A stretch of DNA of 64,000 nucleotides from Forficula auricularia (GCA_024734495.1 JALMQS010000085.1:19891636-19955635), one strand, 5' to 3'. Shown: positions 35,524 through 48,539, counted from the stretch's first letter. Notes: a model not told the origin generated them from the letters alone. Program-made: numbers and translations.

Positions 35524-37261
35524 GTGAGCCACACTTTACTTACAAAAAGGCAATTAAAAAATACACTTAATTTCCATTTAAATAGCAAAGAAGGCAAGAT
35601 TATGGATTAAAAATTTCATTTAAAGAAGGAGACATCGCCTTACACTTCGCTACTTTATATTTTCCCTTCATTCATGTTTAATAAACCAATGAAACATGTT
35701 CACTTATTTTTATTATTATTATTATTATTTTTAAGGGCCTCCACATCTCCTCTTATAGCCCTCCTATCCTCCCACACATGATCCGGATGAGGGTGTGGCC
35801 ACAGCAGAACGGTTTAAGAATCTTTGTATTCTGTGGGAGATAATTATTGTCAGGGTGAAAAAATTTATATTTCCATTATCAATTATTGTTCTTTATTTAC
35901 TATTTAATATTTTAATCGATAGCCCCAGCAGGAAGGCCAAGTCTACTAGGGAATTAATGCAAAAATTGTCAATGTTTTTTTTGCTCATTATGTTGAAAAA
36001 TGTCTGGAACGTGGAAATAATTATTTTCAACCATGATTTTTTTTCTCTGTGGGACTGTGTGTCTGGATTCAGCTACTCACTTTAACTTAAGAACGACAAG
36101 TCGTAGAAAGTTTGTACTTGTGCTAAAATGTTTGTTTTCCAATGCGGCTACAAACTATGACCACTAACTCAAGAGAAGAAACCACATGGAAAATAAACAT
36201 CTACAATCCATTCTTCCATCAGTACTTTCAACATCAACACACTGATCCTGCGAGGCCAGATTCCTTCTCAACTGTCAAAAACCCACTATCACGAGAATAA
36301 ATTTATGGACACATCTGCAAACTTAAGAGCATACAAAAAAACGTCTGGTGAAGATGATATTATTGGGGAGTTGGAAGAATCTTGGGTCCGAAATACTCTT
36401 AAGGAGGCTTTTCGTGATCTTATGGGTCCATACGCAACTAATAATAATAATATTCATAACATTCATATATATGTATATGTTTATTTATTTGCATCAAGCA
36501 GAGAACAACCTCATTGATGATCCTTTATGAGAAATATGTTTTATTTGAGAAGATAAGAATTCTATCAAAATATTCGTTGATTTAGACTAACATCTAAGAA
36601 ACTATTTTTATCGATAAAATTCAATACTAGGGAGAAATGTTCGTAAAGAGAGAGACAGTAAATTATTCTAGAGACGTCAAAAGACGATATCTTCTCCAAC
36701 AACAGCCGCATTTCCTTTTAAATCACGTGGCTCTTTGATGATGCGCATTGATTTGCAAGCTCAACGAAAACGAGGAAGGCTACAGTAGAACATTATCTAG
36801 TCTGATTGGAAATAAGCAAATAAGTCAATATTTAATGGAAATTAGTTCTCCTCCTTGTTATCTTATTCCATGGGAAATCAATTGTTTATTTTGAATTTGA
36901 AAAACATTCAAGTGACAATGATCTTGTGATAATAAATTGGCAAAAATGATGAAACTTTTTTTTAGGATTCAGTATACACTCAGCCAATTCGAAATACATT
37001 GGAAATTTTTGTCAGCCACTTAAGCTAAAAAGCTGAAATATGACACAAATGCTTATTGTGATGCAAACTTTTGGCCCCAAATTATTTTAGCTACATTTTA
37101 TAACGATTTAATATTGTTTTCATATTTTCAATATTTTCACTCTGAAAATTTATTTATTTATTTATTGTATTTTCATATGACATAGCCTACGAAAATTATT
37201 TATATAACGCAAGAATTACAACCAAAAAAATCAAAAATTGAAAGTAATCTCAATGGAAATA

Positions 37262-40200
37262 TGTGGCCATCCACCTGACTTTACCATACAACCTGGCCCC
37301 TCACTTATATTTAATATTTAATAAAATTATTTATAATCATGAAAGGGGGGGGGGATTAGTTTTTGCATTATTAGACTCATGGGACCCACTGATTATGTAT
37401 AGAAAATTTGATTGAGTTTGGTAAATGGCAAAATTTTCATCTTTTGACCCTCCCCCCCATTTCGGGCGGTTAGTTTTTGCATTTTTAGACTTCTTGGGTC
37501 CCACTGAATATGTATACAAAATTTGGTTTAGTTTGGTAAATAGCCAAGATTTTCATTTTTTGACCCTCCGCCCCCCCCCCCCCCCCATTTCGGGCGGTTA
37601 GTTTTTGTATTTTTAGACTTCTGGGGACCCACTGATTATGTATACAAAATTTGGTTGAGTTTGGTAAATGGCCAAGATTTTCATTTTTTGACCCACCGCC
37701 CCCCCCTCCCCATTTTGGGCGGTTAGATTTTGAATTTTTAGACTTCTGGGGGTCCACTGATTATGTATACAAAATTTGGTTGAGTTTGCTCAAACGATCT
37801 AGATTTTTAATTTTTAGCCCCACCCCCCTCGACACCCCTTAATTTTGGGTCGATATGCACCAAAATCTAATCATCTCTTAATCTCATTGGACCAAAACTA
37901 CGTGTGAAATTTGGTTTTGATATTCACACTAGTTTTTGAGCTAGCTCCTACACAAATTTTGTAACGCACAGACTAACTAACAGACATTTTGACAGAACAA
38001 TTATTATCGCGAAAAATATAATTTTTTCGATGTTCACTTATTAGAAATTTTTTATAGACCTAAATGCCATGGTTTCGCTCAATTTTTTTAATCGAAATAG
38101 TTTCAGCCGTTTTTTAGATATTTTGAAAAAAAAAAGAAGGAAAAAAACCACTTTTTCATGCACGATCACAATACTTGACCATACCCTGTATGGTAAAGTA
38201 AAATATGCTGTGTAGGTCACTATTACAATCTCACACTTTAAAATTTCATTACTCTACTAATTATTTACTTACGATTGCTAAGATATGGACGCTAAACACA
38301 TTTTTGCTACAGACATAATTCATTTTTATTAAAATTTATGGTCATTAATGATCTGATAAATTAAATTATTTGCTTATATTTAAAATGTTGTACTTTGTTT
38401 TATATCTTATTCTTTGTATATAATATTGTTGGACTTACTCCCATACTGAATAATAAACAAAAAATGAAAATTTTTAGTAACATGTTAGTAATCAATAGCT
38501 TAATTAATAATATTATCTAAGAGTATTTTTTGTTTTGAAAAATATTGAAAAAGAAAAAACTTATATCCGAAACCAGTGACATCACAAATATGCATAGATA
38601 CTTTTCTCTCATTTGAACATTTACAGAAGGCATTTTTAAATGAAAGGATTATAAATGAAATTTTAATTCTCATTATTGGAATACTTATTAATATTTAAAT
38701 TTAAAATGATACTAGGGTTTGGAAAACAAAACACCATTTATACTATTTTTTTGTTCATTTAAAACTGTCTTATGTAAAGTGACCAGACTTACCAAATTAG
38801 GTAGGACTGTCCCACATTTGGGTTCCCTGTCCCACAAAGTGTCCCACATTGGACAATCTTTTGCCATTTAGATTAAAAAATGTATATTTATTAATTAATA
38901 ATTATTTATATTTTTACAAAGTCGATGTTGGAATTTAGCGACACTAGAGCCTATCTTGAAAGACTTATTTTGTGAACATGCTGATATGGAATATAATAAT
39001 TATGTATGCGTTTGTTAGGCTACAGCAAAACCAGATGGTTAGTATTACTTCCTTCAATCTGAAAGAGTTCTAAAACAATATACCCCTTTAAAATCATAAT
39101 TTATTGTCTGCTTATAGCTGTCCAAATGTCCAAATCTCATCTGCTTTGCATTGAATAAAATAAAAATGGGGAAATAGCTTTTTTCCAGGGTAGTCATAGA
39201 CTTAACTGATCTGCCAATCTAGTTGTCTAAATCCATTATACGTGGTGTGGTTTTTAAATGACCGGACTGTGCTTAGGAATGTTGTAGGCTAGGGAAGTGC
39301 AATTTTTACAATCCTTGTGAGGAATTTTGTAACAATATATCACAAATTGATGAATTATTGAAAAAAGTTCATATTTCATCTGAAAAGTATGAGTGATTAT
39401 ATCTTTATTTGTTATGTTGATGTTTTAATTTTATGTATGACTGCTCTTATTCCATTATGGTTTACAATAGATATATGTTAATAAAATAATTATATACATA
39501 CAGATTCATGTCCCACATTCCATTGTAAAACATCTGGTCACTTTAGTCTTAAGTAAGTTTTCGAATAGGAGAAAAGTGTCACTGACACATCGCACCATTA
39601 TTTCTGGTTACTACAAAAACTTTATTTTTCATTTATTTCAAATCGAAAAATACATGTTCAAGATTTTTAATTAGAATTGATAAATATTATATATTTTAAT
39701 TTTTACGCACACACTCTTTTCAATTCTCCGCTTGCCCAGGGGTAGATTAGAGAGATGAAGACGTATCATCTCCTTGCTTTCATGCTATCGCAGTTAAAGA
39801 GCTAGAATTTATTTGTTTTACCCTATCATGACAAACTTCCTGTCTTTCTATTAATAAAAATATGTATTGAATGCTTATCGTAAAAAAATAAATCTCTATT
39901 TTCTCGAATAATTTTTAAATAATTGATATTTTGAACATTAAAAAGCTTGGAAGATACTGAGAAAGGAAGCCGTTAGTTTCGATGACATTTGACTATCTAT
40001 TTTATAAATAAATTACATTCAGAAGGTTATTAGGTCCATTTGATTAACTAGATAAAAATTTCGGCTAACATATCTTGTGTCATCTTAGGTCAAGTTTTAA
40101 AAGGGATGTGCTTATGAAATAGCCCTAATGAACAAATTAGGGATAAATGAAAATAATACAAATCATTTAGAAACTTGCGCCAAGAAAATAAAATCTTATC

Positions 40201-41390
40201 TTATACTATTAAATGAGCAATTATTATATATAATCAAAAATATAAAACTTTTCCGTTTGCTTATTGGGTTAAAAAAATATCTGAATGAAGGAGAAAAATC
40301 ATTTTCAACCATTTTTTACTTTACCATACAGGGTGCATCGTGCATGAAAAAAATGTTTTTTTTTTCCTTCTTTTTTTCGAAATATCTCAAAAACGGCTGA
40401 AACTATTTTGATTAAAAAAATTGAGCGAAACCATGGTATTTCGGTTTACAAAAAAGCCCTAATAAGTGAACATCGAAAAAATTATATTTTTCGAGATAAT
40501 AATTGTTTTGTCAAAATGTCTGTTAGTCTGTGCGTTACCAAATTTTGTGGACGAGCTAGCTCAAAAACTAGTGTGAATATCGAAACCAAATTTCACACGT
40601 AGTTTTGGTCCATTGAGATTAAGAGCTGATTAGATTTTGGTGCATATCGACCCAAAATTAAGGGGTGAGGGGGGGGGTAAAAATAAAAAATCTAGGCCAT
40701 TTGAGCAAACTCAACCAAGTTTTGTATACACAATCAAGTGGGACCCCAGAAATCTAAAAATGCAAAACATAACCGCCCAAAGGGTCAAAAAATGAAAATC
40801 TTGGCCATTTACAAAACTCAACCAAATTTTGTATACATAATCAGTGGACCCCCAGAAGTCTAAAAATGCAAAAATTAACCGCCCCAAATGGGGGGGTGTA
40901 GGGTCAAGAAATGAAAATCTAGTCTCTTGTACAAAACTCAACCAAATTTTGTATACATAATCAGTTGGACCCCAGAAGTCTAAAAATGCAAAAACTAACC
41001 GCCCAAAATATGTGGGGGAGGGGGGAGTTGTAGGGTCAAAAAATGAAAATCTAGGCTCTTGTACCAAACTCAACCAAATTTTGTATACAGAATCAGTGGG
41101 CCCACAGTAATCTAAAAATGCAAAAACTAACCCCCCCACCCTACTAGCAAAATAGCTGTATAATTTTAGGTTATATGACTGTTATGTTGTGTAGATGTTT
41201 TATAAGCGTTATTAATAACTGAGGAGCACTTATAAAACAGCAACACAACATAACAGTCATATAACCTAAAATTATACAGCTATTTTGCTAGTTGGGCACC
41301 CCTACATGATTATAAATAACTTTATTAAATATTAAATATAAGTGAGGGGCAAGGTTGTATGGTAAAGTCAAGTGGATGGCCACATCACAT
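37262..41390. mobile_element. Composite foldback element with tandem repeats in both arms
   Basis: Two inverted arms, 37262-38206 and 40318-41390, face each other across about 2.1 kb. Each arm has an outer end ATGTGGCCATCCACYTGACT then TTACCATAC, and an inner end ACTTTACCATACAGGG. Each carries four diverged units of about 110-130 bases ('cccactgattatgtat', 'gggcggttagtttttgcatt') separated by poly-C tracts. Long minus-strand frames in the right arm (40711-41139) only reflect the tandem units. Related pieces are at 60767-62130 and 63103-63560. The spacer 38207-40317 has no gene recognised. Confidence 0.65.
41139..41296. mobile_element. Palindromic MITE-2, copy 2
   Basis: Starts CCCTACTAGCAAAATAGCTG, ends with the complement GCTAGTTGGG. 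It is closely similar to 4176-4333 over the whole length, but the central loop is in the opposite order. It is inserted in the poly-C end of the right arm of the composite element, hence younger than it. The right flank CAC matches the left flank if one C was lost. Confidence 0.75.
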
Positions 41391-42392
41391 TTGCTTTTAG
41401 TGAATTTAATTCTTGAAAATAGCTCCGTACGTACCTATATGTAAATATATATTTCTAAAAGGGGGATAAATATTGTGAAGCCAGGAGTAGGTATTTGTTC
41501 TGGGTAGATAATTTTTGTATAATTCTAATAAAGAGACATTTATAAATTTCTCTTTCAGTTCAATGTCTGATTGCAGTTCCGTAAAAAAAGACTGCAGGCA
41601 AAATATTTATCTCTAATAAAAATGTATTCAAAATATTCCAAAATTGTGAATATTTTTTCGAAAATTTTGATATATTTTTTGACATTCAAAATTGAAATTA
41701 TGCCTTTATTCTTAAAAAACTTTTGATGAGATTTTAAATTTCTTCTTATTTTAGAAAGAGCCCTGGTATAATGATTAGATTTTGAAATATCTGGTTCAAA
41801 AGGCAGAAAATATTATTTTAATTATTCTATTGAGATTTTAAAGATGATATAGTATAGCGTAAATGAACAATTTATATTTAAGTTTATTAATAATTATTAG
41901 GGCAGCTTTAGTGTACCGAGTCTTGAAATAGTTTTTACTTTTTTAATATTTAATGTGCGGGTGAACGATTCTTTCATTAGAATCTGATTGATAAAAATAA
42001 CTAAAAAGAATGATCTCTCTTTCTTTAGAGCTAAGGTGTATTGCAAGGATGCCTGAAACAGGCCTGAATTGTAAGTGGATGCCATAGACCTGTTTCAGAT
42101 TATTAGAGATAAATTTTTTAATTTCTATTATTCTAGAAATGGCCTTTTCACTCGGTCCAAAACGATACTCGTTATAGAGAGAGAGAATATTCAATTGGAC
42201 TTCATTAAAATTCAGACAAAAATCTACAAAAGAAATTACTTGATGCGGTTTTAACTAGAAAGCGTACAGAGTCTTGAAAAAGTTTTTATTTTTTCTTCTA
42301 TTTTTTGTATTTTAAATCGCCTTTTCATTTCTTTTTATTTTAGAAGAGAAAAAATTATATATGTTTTCCAGTAAGTACATAAAAATCTTTAA

Positions 42393-43074
42393 GGTGTTGT
42401 TTCGCGACAATACTAGCAAAAAGTTAATGCTAGAGTATATAGAACAGACAATAAGGATTCATAATTCATAAGCCCAAAACTTTTTGCTGTTTATGTACCG
42501 ATTCTAGACAATCTCATGCTCGTTTGACAAATCTGGCACCATTCTAACAGATTGAATATTTTTATATTAAAATGACAAATAAAATACATTTTAAAGGTCG
42601 ATTTATTTCTATAAAAATCGTTTTGTTATTTTTTAATCAATTCATACGTTACGAAAATTATAATTTTGAAAAAATCTAGCGCATGCGCACTTTATACATC
42701 TTTCGCTGGTTAAATAAATGCGCTGTTGCCAAAATGTTTTTACTGTAAATTTATTTTTATACATTTTTCAGTATTTATTCATTATTATCTCAGAAACTGT
42801 GTTGTAACTAAGAATCAACCACATGTTTCTTAATTTAAAATCAATTGGAGTGTTTCATTTCAAAATTCGAGTCCAAATTACGATTATATTTCAAATTTGA
42901 CGCAAATATACCGACTGCATCAGCGCTCCTGTCGGCAGCATTACGTTAGCGTTGCGGCAAATTAATCTAGACAAAAATATATAGTATACTTAGACTCTAA
43001 ATTTAGTATTTAAATAATAATCTGTCTAAATTTCAAAAAAATCCTAAGAAAACCCATTTGGCGGAAACACTACC
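42393..43074. mobile_element. MITE-3 (TTAA-type), copy 2
   Basis: Starts GGTGTTGTTTCGCGACAATA, ends GGCGGAAACACTACC. TTAA precedes it and TTAT follows. The first 150 bases are nearly identical to copy 1 (31317-32028), as is the last stretch ('aaatcctaagaaaaccca'). The interior differs by indels. Confidence 0.65.
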
Positions 43075-43093
43075 TTATGGAAGATTATAATTT

Positions 43094-43126
43094 TACTTCG
43101 GGCCGCGAGTTGGACAGCCCTGCTTT
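43094..43126. repeat. Solitary right end of the CAGGGCTGTCC hAT family
   Basis: The phrase GGGCCGCGAGTTGGACAGCC then CTG matches the right-terminal sequence expected for the 5023-6170 family. It lies 20 bases beyond MITE-3 copy 2. No matching left end was seen nearby. Confidence 0.5.
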
Positions 43127-43759
43127 AGAACTTTCGGTTCACTAATGCAGAAAACATTTTTTCATTGATTTTATTATTATTTATTTAAAGTCAGTTCATA
43201 ACATATGGTGAGTGTAAAAGAGTGTACCGAGTCTTAAAAAAAAATTATCATTTTCAACTATTATTTTCTCTCTCTCTCTCTGTGTCTGTTTGGATTTCGA
43301 ATCCCACAATAATTTCAGAACAAACGCCGTAAAAATATCGTTTCTTTCTCCTGTTACCCATTTTGAGTTATTCTAATATCAAAATCGAGACTCACAGTCA
43401 GAAAAAAATCATGAACGAAAACTATTATAGAGCGAATTCTTAAATTTGGCACACACACACACACACACACAAAGGAATAAATATATTAGCTTTATTTTAT
43501 CGTAATCCTATTTTAACAAAAATTCGCAAGTGTTTGCCGACCAATATAGTTTTATATGTTTGCTAAGCTAGTCTACTAGCATTCATCAAATTATTTACCT
43601 ACTAAAGTTGTAATATTCATTATAAACATGATTTATTGATATCCAGCATTTTCCATGACATGAAATGATCAATTTTTTCAAAAAATTTCAGTTTTTCCTT
43701 CATAAAATCAAAACCTCTCATCCTAGAAACTTGATTTCTATCTCATTCTCATTCTAGGA

Positions 43760-44017
43760 CAACTATTCTCAACCGCTGGTCCGGCGGACCACTGGTCCGC
43801 GGAGAAATTTTACTAATCCGCGGACAAGTATATATAATTACATATCTTTACATTTAAATATTATTGTAAATAAATGATAATAAAAATGTTACAATTAATT
43901 TATGTAGTAGTTCTTTAATACCTAGTAAAATTTTGTTGTTAAAAAAATATCACTGGTCTGCGAATTTTTTTTACAAATTTTACTGGTCCGCGGGCCAAAA
44001 AAGGTTGAGAAACGCTG
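43760..44017. mobile_element. Small hAT MITE with TSD
   Basis: Left end CAACTATTCTCAACC, right end GGTTGAGAAACGCTG, with subterminal GGTCCGCGGACC-like palindromes at both ends. Flanking octamers TTCTAGGA (43752-43759) and CTCTAGGA (44018-44025) differ at one base. It is 258 bases and non-coding. Confidence 0.8.
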
Positions 44018-44029
44018 CTCTAGGAGATC

Positions 44030-45780
44030 TGGGGGCACGGCAGTGCGCCAGCCAAGTTCGATTCGGCGTGCAGTGCCAGACTACCCTTTACAGGAAACAA
44101 CTCATGCCATTTTGACGTCTCTGTAACTTCGTACTGGAAACCTCTACATGGCTGAAATTTTTTTCAATAATACTGTATACCATAAGCTTAACTAAATTAC
44201 AAATTTTAATATTTATATTTTTTATACCGTCCAAGTTACAAGAGGCTAAATATAGGCTTTTTCGTCACTCACTCACTCACTCATCAAAATTCTAGAGTAC
44301 TTCCGCTGATCCTAGAATGCTGAAATTTGGCATGCTGGTAGATTTTGAGGGACAATTAATAAGAAAATTCCAAAAATAGAAACTTTCCCTTCTTCAGGAC
44401 CTAAAATGAAGGAAAGTTATAGGCTAAATTAGCATATAGTGAAAACACAATGAACTTAGAATGCTGAAATTTGCCACACTGGTAAAGATTGGCACATGAA
44501 TAAAAGATGAACTTGAAACACCGAAACTTTCACTTCTTCAGGGCCCCAAATGAAGGGGTGAAATTTATAGGCTAAATTAACATACAGTGAAAATATATTG
44601 ATCCTAGAATGCTAAAACTTGGCATATTAGTAGAATTTGGAAGGTACATTAAAACCGAAACATTTCCTTCTTCGGGGCATAAAATAAAGTGGGTGAATTT
44701 TAATAGATAAATTTTCATTATTTTCAGTATGTTGGTAGAGTTTGGGACGTTAATAAAGGGTGAAATCGAAAAACCGAAACTTTCCCTTCTTCAGGACATA
44801 AAATGAAGTGGTGATATTCGTGCGATAAATTTTCATTATTTTAGAGATGGTGGTAGTGTTTGGGGCGTTAATAAAGAGTGAAATTCAAAAACTGAAACTT
44901 TCTCTTCTTCATGACATAAAATGAAAGGGGGGGGGATTTTAGTGAGATAAAATTTCATTATTTTCGGGATGATGGTAGATTTTGGAGCGTTAATAAATGG
45001 TGAATCGAAAAATCGAAACTTTTCCTTCTTCAGGGCATAAAATGAAGGGGGGTGTATTTATTTGTGCGATAAAATTTCATTATTTTTGGGATAATGGTAG
45101 ATTTTAGGGCGTTAATAAAAGGTGAAATCGAAGACCGAAAATTTCCCTTCTTCAGAACATAAAATGAATGGGTTAAATTTATAGATTAAATTAACTTATA
45201 GTGAAAATATAATGACTCTAGAATGATGAAACTTGATTAATAAAGAAGAGAATCGAAAAACGAAACGTTTTCTTCCTCAGCATCTTAAAAGAAGGTATGA
45301 AGTTAATAATATAAATTGTCATCAAGTAAAAATTCAAATGGTATAAAATGCTAAAATTTGGCATGTTAGTAGATTTTGGGGCATTAACAATGGGAGAAAT
45401 CTAAAAACTGTAACTTTCCCTTAATCAGCATCTAAAATGAAGGAGTGAAACTTATGAGCTAAATTAACTAATAGTGAAAATTCAACGACACTAGAATGCT
45501 AAAATTTGACATAGTGCAATAACTTGAATCACTAATAAAGTGAGAAATCGAAAAAGATCTTCATCAGCCTTTAAAATAAATGCGTGAATCTTGCAGGCTA
45601 AATTCCCATCCAACTTACAAAAAGAAGTGAAATCTCAACAAAATCACTTGTGTAAAAAAAGGCAAAGTTCGATTAATAAAATCTATTTGCCAAAAAACGT
45701 AGTGAGATCTAATGTGCTGCCAAGTTCAATATCATCAATTTATTAAATGAGTCGAGGAATATATTAGTAACTTCATTAAA
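44030..45780. repeat. R1 repeat family, longest copy with about ten tandem units
   Basis: The head ('gggggcacggcagtgcgcca', 'ttcgtcactcactcactcac') is followed by about ten diverged units of 119-147 bases. Each unit has 'gaatgctgaaattTggcat', 'cgaaactttcccttcttcag' and 'aaaatgaagg' phrases, and the family tail follows at 45605-45780. The tail continues after the PLE insertion at 46099. No open frame of interest was seen. It is either a non-autonomous element with internal tandem repeats or a satellite-like array. Confidence 0.7.
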
Positions 45781-46085
45781 TAATAAAGTAAAGGGTGTGT
45801 AGTTTCACATTGAATGAAATAAAACTCATAGAGGTTTATACAAACTCAATATATTTCGGATTATTAGTCCATCATCAGGAGTTTACAGGTTAAAACTAAT
45901 TCAGGTTAAAACTAATCATTAGTTTTAACCTGTAAACTCCTGATGATGGGCTAATAATCCGAAATATATTGAGTTTGTATAAACCTCTTTGAGTTTTATT
46001 TCATTCACTGTGAAACTACACACCCTTTACTTTATTAATTAATATCATGTTTCACCTAAAACCTACACCACTTTCTCTAAGTAAA
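45776..46085. mobile_element. Penelope-type inverted-end insertion with 13-bp TSD
   Basis: Inserted in the R1 tail and flanked by ATTAGTAACTTCA (45763-45775 and 46086-46098). The uninterrupted site survives at 397-409. Two inverted arms meet near 45,910, each with a hammerhead-like core. The right 3' side carries an extra unpaired tail ('atgtttcacctaaaacctac', 'cactttctctaa') that resembles the tail of the insertion ending at 49921. No coding sequence. It is a short PLE-derived insertion made of two opposed ends. Confidence 0.8.
45934..45976 (+). ncRNA. Hammerhead-like motif, best-paired copy
   Basis: Stem I strands AAACTC (45934-45939) and GAGTTT (45971-45976) pair perfectly. Between them are CTGATGA (45940-45946), one extra T, a GGG/TCC-type stem-loop (45948-45960), GAAA (45961-45964) and a TATATT stretch. 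In that stretch A-U stem III of one pair closes a TATA loop, and the predicted cut falls after ATT. The mirror copy (minus, 45841-45881) has the same parts. The layout is type I. The extra base and minimal stem III are unusual, so catalysis (possibly as a dimer) is an inference. Confidence 0.5.
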
Positions 46086-47589
46086 ATTAGTAACTTCAAT
46101 TAAAACCTATTTCTTTTCTGGTTTAAGAGATCTTGATAAACTCTGAAAACATATATTGGGGTCCCTTTGCCTCCTTTAGGGTTCGAATTTCAAAAAAAAA
46201 CCTTTTTACCACACCCATAAATCGTAGAGAAAATATACGCTCCAAATTTGATCTTTCTAGCTCCAGGGGTTTGGACTGTAGGTAAATGAATGAATGAAAC
46301 GTCACCTTCTCTTTTTATATATATCTATTAAGATAAAGTTATAAATAACAGTTCTTCTACTCTCGGGAAAACAAGATTTTCAATAATAATAATATAATAA
46401 TAATCCATAGTGATCTCTTCATTGCTTCCAATTCTAATGAGTTAACATTTTTTTACCAAATCTTATTATCTTCAGGGGCTTAAATCCAGATTGACCTAGT
46501 GACCTAGACGAGAAAAAATTTATGTTACTTAAAGAAGGGTGATTAAATAAAGAGACTTAAGGACCCTTGGGCTCAGCAAATACTTCCCTGCTCTTGTTCC
46601 TACTCAACCATTCCTTTCGTCTTCTCGGAAAAGTTTTAAGCCCCTTAGGCAGTTTTATTGTTTTTCGAAGTCTTAAAATAATTGGATTCAAATTATATCA
46701 TATTAGGTATTTTTAAAATTTGCTTTCTTAAAATAACATTACTTTATCTTTAAGAAATTAACAGAAGAAATTATTTTTAGGGGCGATTTTCTTTTGCTTC
46801 TTAAAATTGCTTTTTTTTTAATCTTTTAATTTTTCCGAGTAACGAATGAGATATTCTTAAAAAAATTGTTAAAAAAATCGACAAATAGCAAAAAATAAAT
46901 ATTTCTTGTGATGCAAAAGATACTCCAAGAGTAACTTACCATATAATCCAACTAATTCAACCATTCAAGTAATTCACGTGGGATTTTAGTGAAAATTGTT
47001 TCTATTGGCAATTATTTTGAAAATTCTTTATTATAATTGATGAGAATTAAAATGTTTTTATTATATTCTAATTAATGAATTTGTAGATATTTGAAGATAA
47101 ATCATTACTTAGTATTTTTCAAAAATATTACTCTAAACAAAATACCTACCTAGTATTTAATATTATAAGTATTATTCAAATTAAATTAGGTTGGAGTTGG
47201 TGGTGTTTCACAAGGAGAAAAATTAAAATACAAAGATTTTTTTAGTTTACTCTATATATTTCGAGCTCTTAACTCATCGTCAGGAGAACATTGACTAAAG
47301 ATAACATGATATTTTGAACAGAATTTATTTTAATTTTAATATGATGGACAGTTATTTATGACATAGTGTAAATATGAAAGAATTATCAGAAGGATGGAAT
47401 GGCTTTAGAAAGCCGACTGACCAGATGTAGGGACAAAGGGCTGGGACAAAGAAAAGATATTTATATTTGAAAGTTGCCGAAAATTATGTATGTGTAATAA
47501 AGAAAGGCAATAAACTATAGAATGCAATGAGGGTGCATAGCGAAAATTTAATCTCTCATTTTCTATTTAAAAAAAAAAAAAATAAAAAA

Positions 47590-47631
<42 letters not shown>

Positions 47632-47821
47632 AATAAATAAAATAAAAATAAAATTAAAAATAAACCCACCACACACCCTCATCGCACTCCAATTCAAATT
47701 AAATATCATTGATTAAGATGTCAATTATTGGTGAAGTTTTGATGTCTGTTTGATTGTTCAAGATGTTTTGATTAAGGTGTATGGCCTTTTTAATTTCAGC
47801 TGACTCAATAAATCCAATTTC

Positions 47822-48539
47822 CTACTTTTTGGAATAAAATGTAAAGGGAGGGGGTTGGTCGATGAAGTGAATGGTTGTGGTCAAACAAATGATCTGCAAA
47901 AGCCGAGGTATAACTAAGAGGGGGGCATTTGGGTTCAAACTATTCACCTGTAGATTGCGAAGAGATCTCATATGTTCAACGTGGCGTTGATTGAAAGATC
48001 TGCCCGTTTGCCCGATGTAAAATGATTGACAGTCATTACATTGCAATTTATATACACCGCTCATTGTTGTTGGTTTTATTATATCGATTTTATTGTTAAC
48101 CAATATGGATGAAAGGTTGTTTCTGTTATAGAATGCGGGGGTGATATTAAGTTTGCGAAACATATTAGCTATAGGGTAGCTGAGTGGAGAATGGAAATAA
48201 AGTTTTTTAAAGTTTTTTCTTTTGTTGGGATGATGGAATATAAAGGGGGCTGTTATTTTATAAATTACCTTTTTCTGAATATTGTCGATCAAGTGTCGGG
48301 GGTAATTGTTATTATCGCTTATTTTGTGGATGATAGCTAATTCATGGTTATAGTGTTCTAAGGTTAAAGGAATGTTTTCTAATCTATTGAACATTGAGTA
48401 GAAAACAGATAATTTAGTGTTGAGGGGGTGGTTAGAATCATAGGGAATTATAGTGTCTGTGAAAGTAGGTTTTCGGTAGATTTGATATTCAAAGTGGTTG
48501 TTGATTATGGAAATCCGAAGATCTAAGAAAGGAATTGAG
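47822..48539 (-). pseudogene. Penelope RT C-terminus plus GIY-YIG endonuclease, left arm
   Basis: The minus-strand frame of about 240 codons is open to the palindrome centre. It starts in SIPFLDLRISIINNHFEYQI, YRKPTFTD and NHPLNTKLSVFYSMFNRLEN, the segment that follows the catalytic core in PLE reverse transcriptases. It then passes GVYKLQCNDCQSFYIGQTGR with SFNQRHVEHM, the GIY-YIG endonuclease signature (GVY...YIGQT; Arg and His/Glu follow). The CXXC-type zinc-like pair (CNDC) in the linker is typical of PLE endonucleases. The reverse transcriptase catalytic YxDD region is absent, so the enzyme is truncated. Residues read upstream of the centre belong to the other arm. Confidence 0.85.

Noticed and set aside
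40711..41139. 142-residue minus-strand frame with repeated FAFLDFWGPTDYVYKIWLS-like units
   Set aside because: Its period equals the tandem DNA units of the foldback arm. The inverted arm gives only broken versions, so it is a by-product of a repeat.
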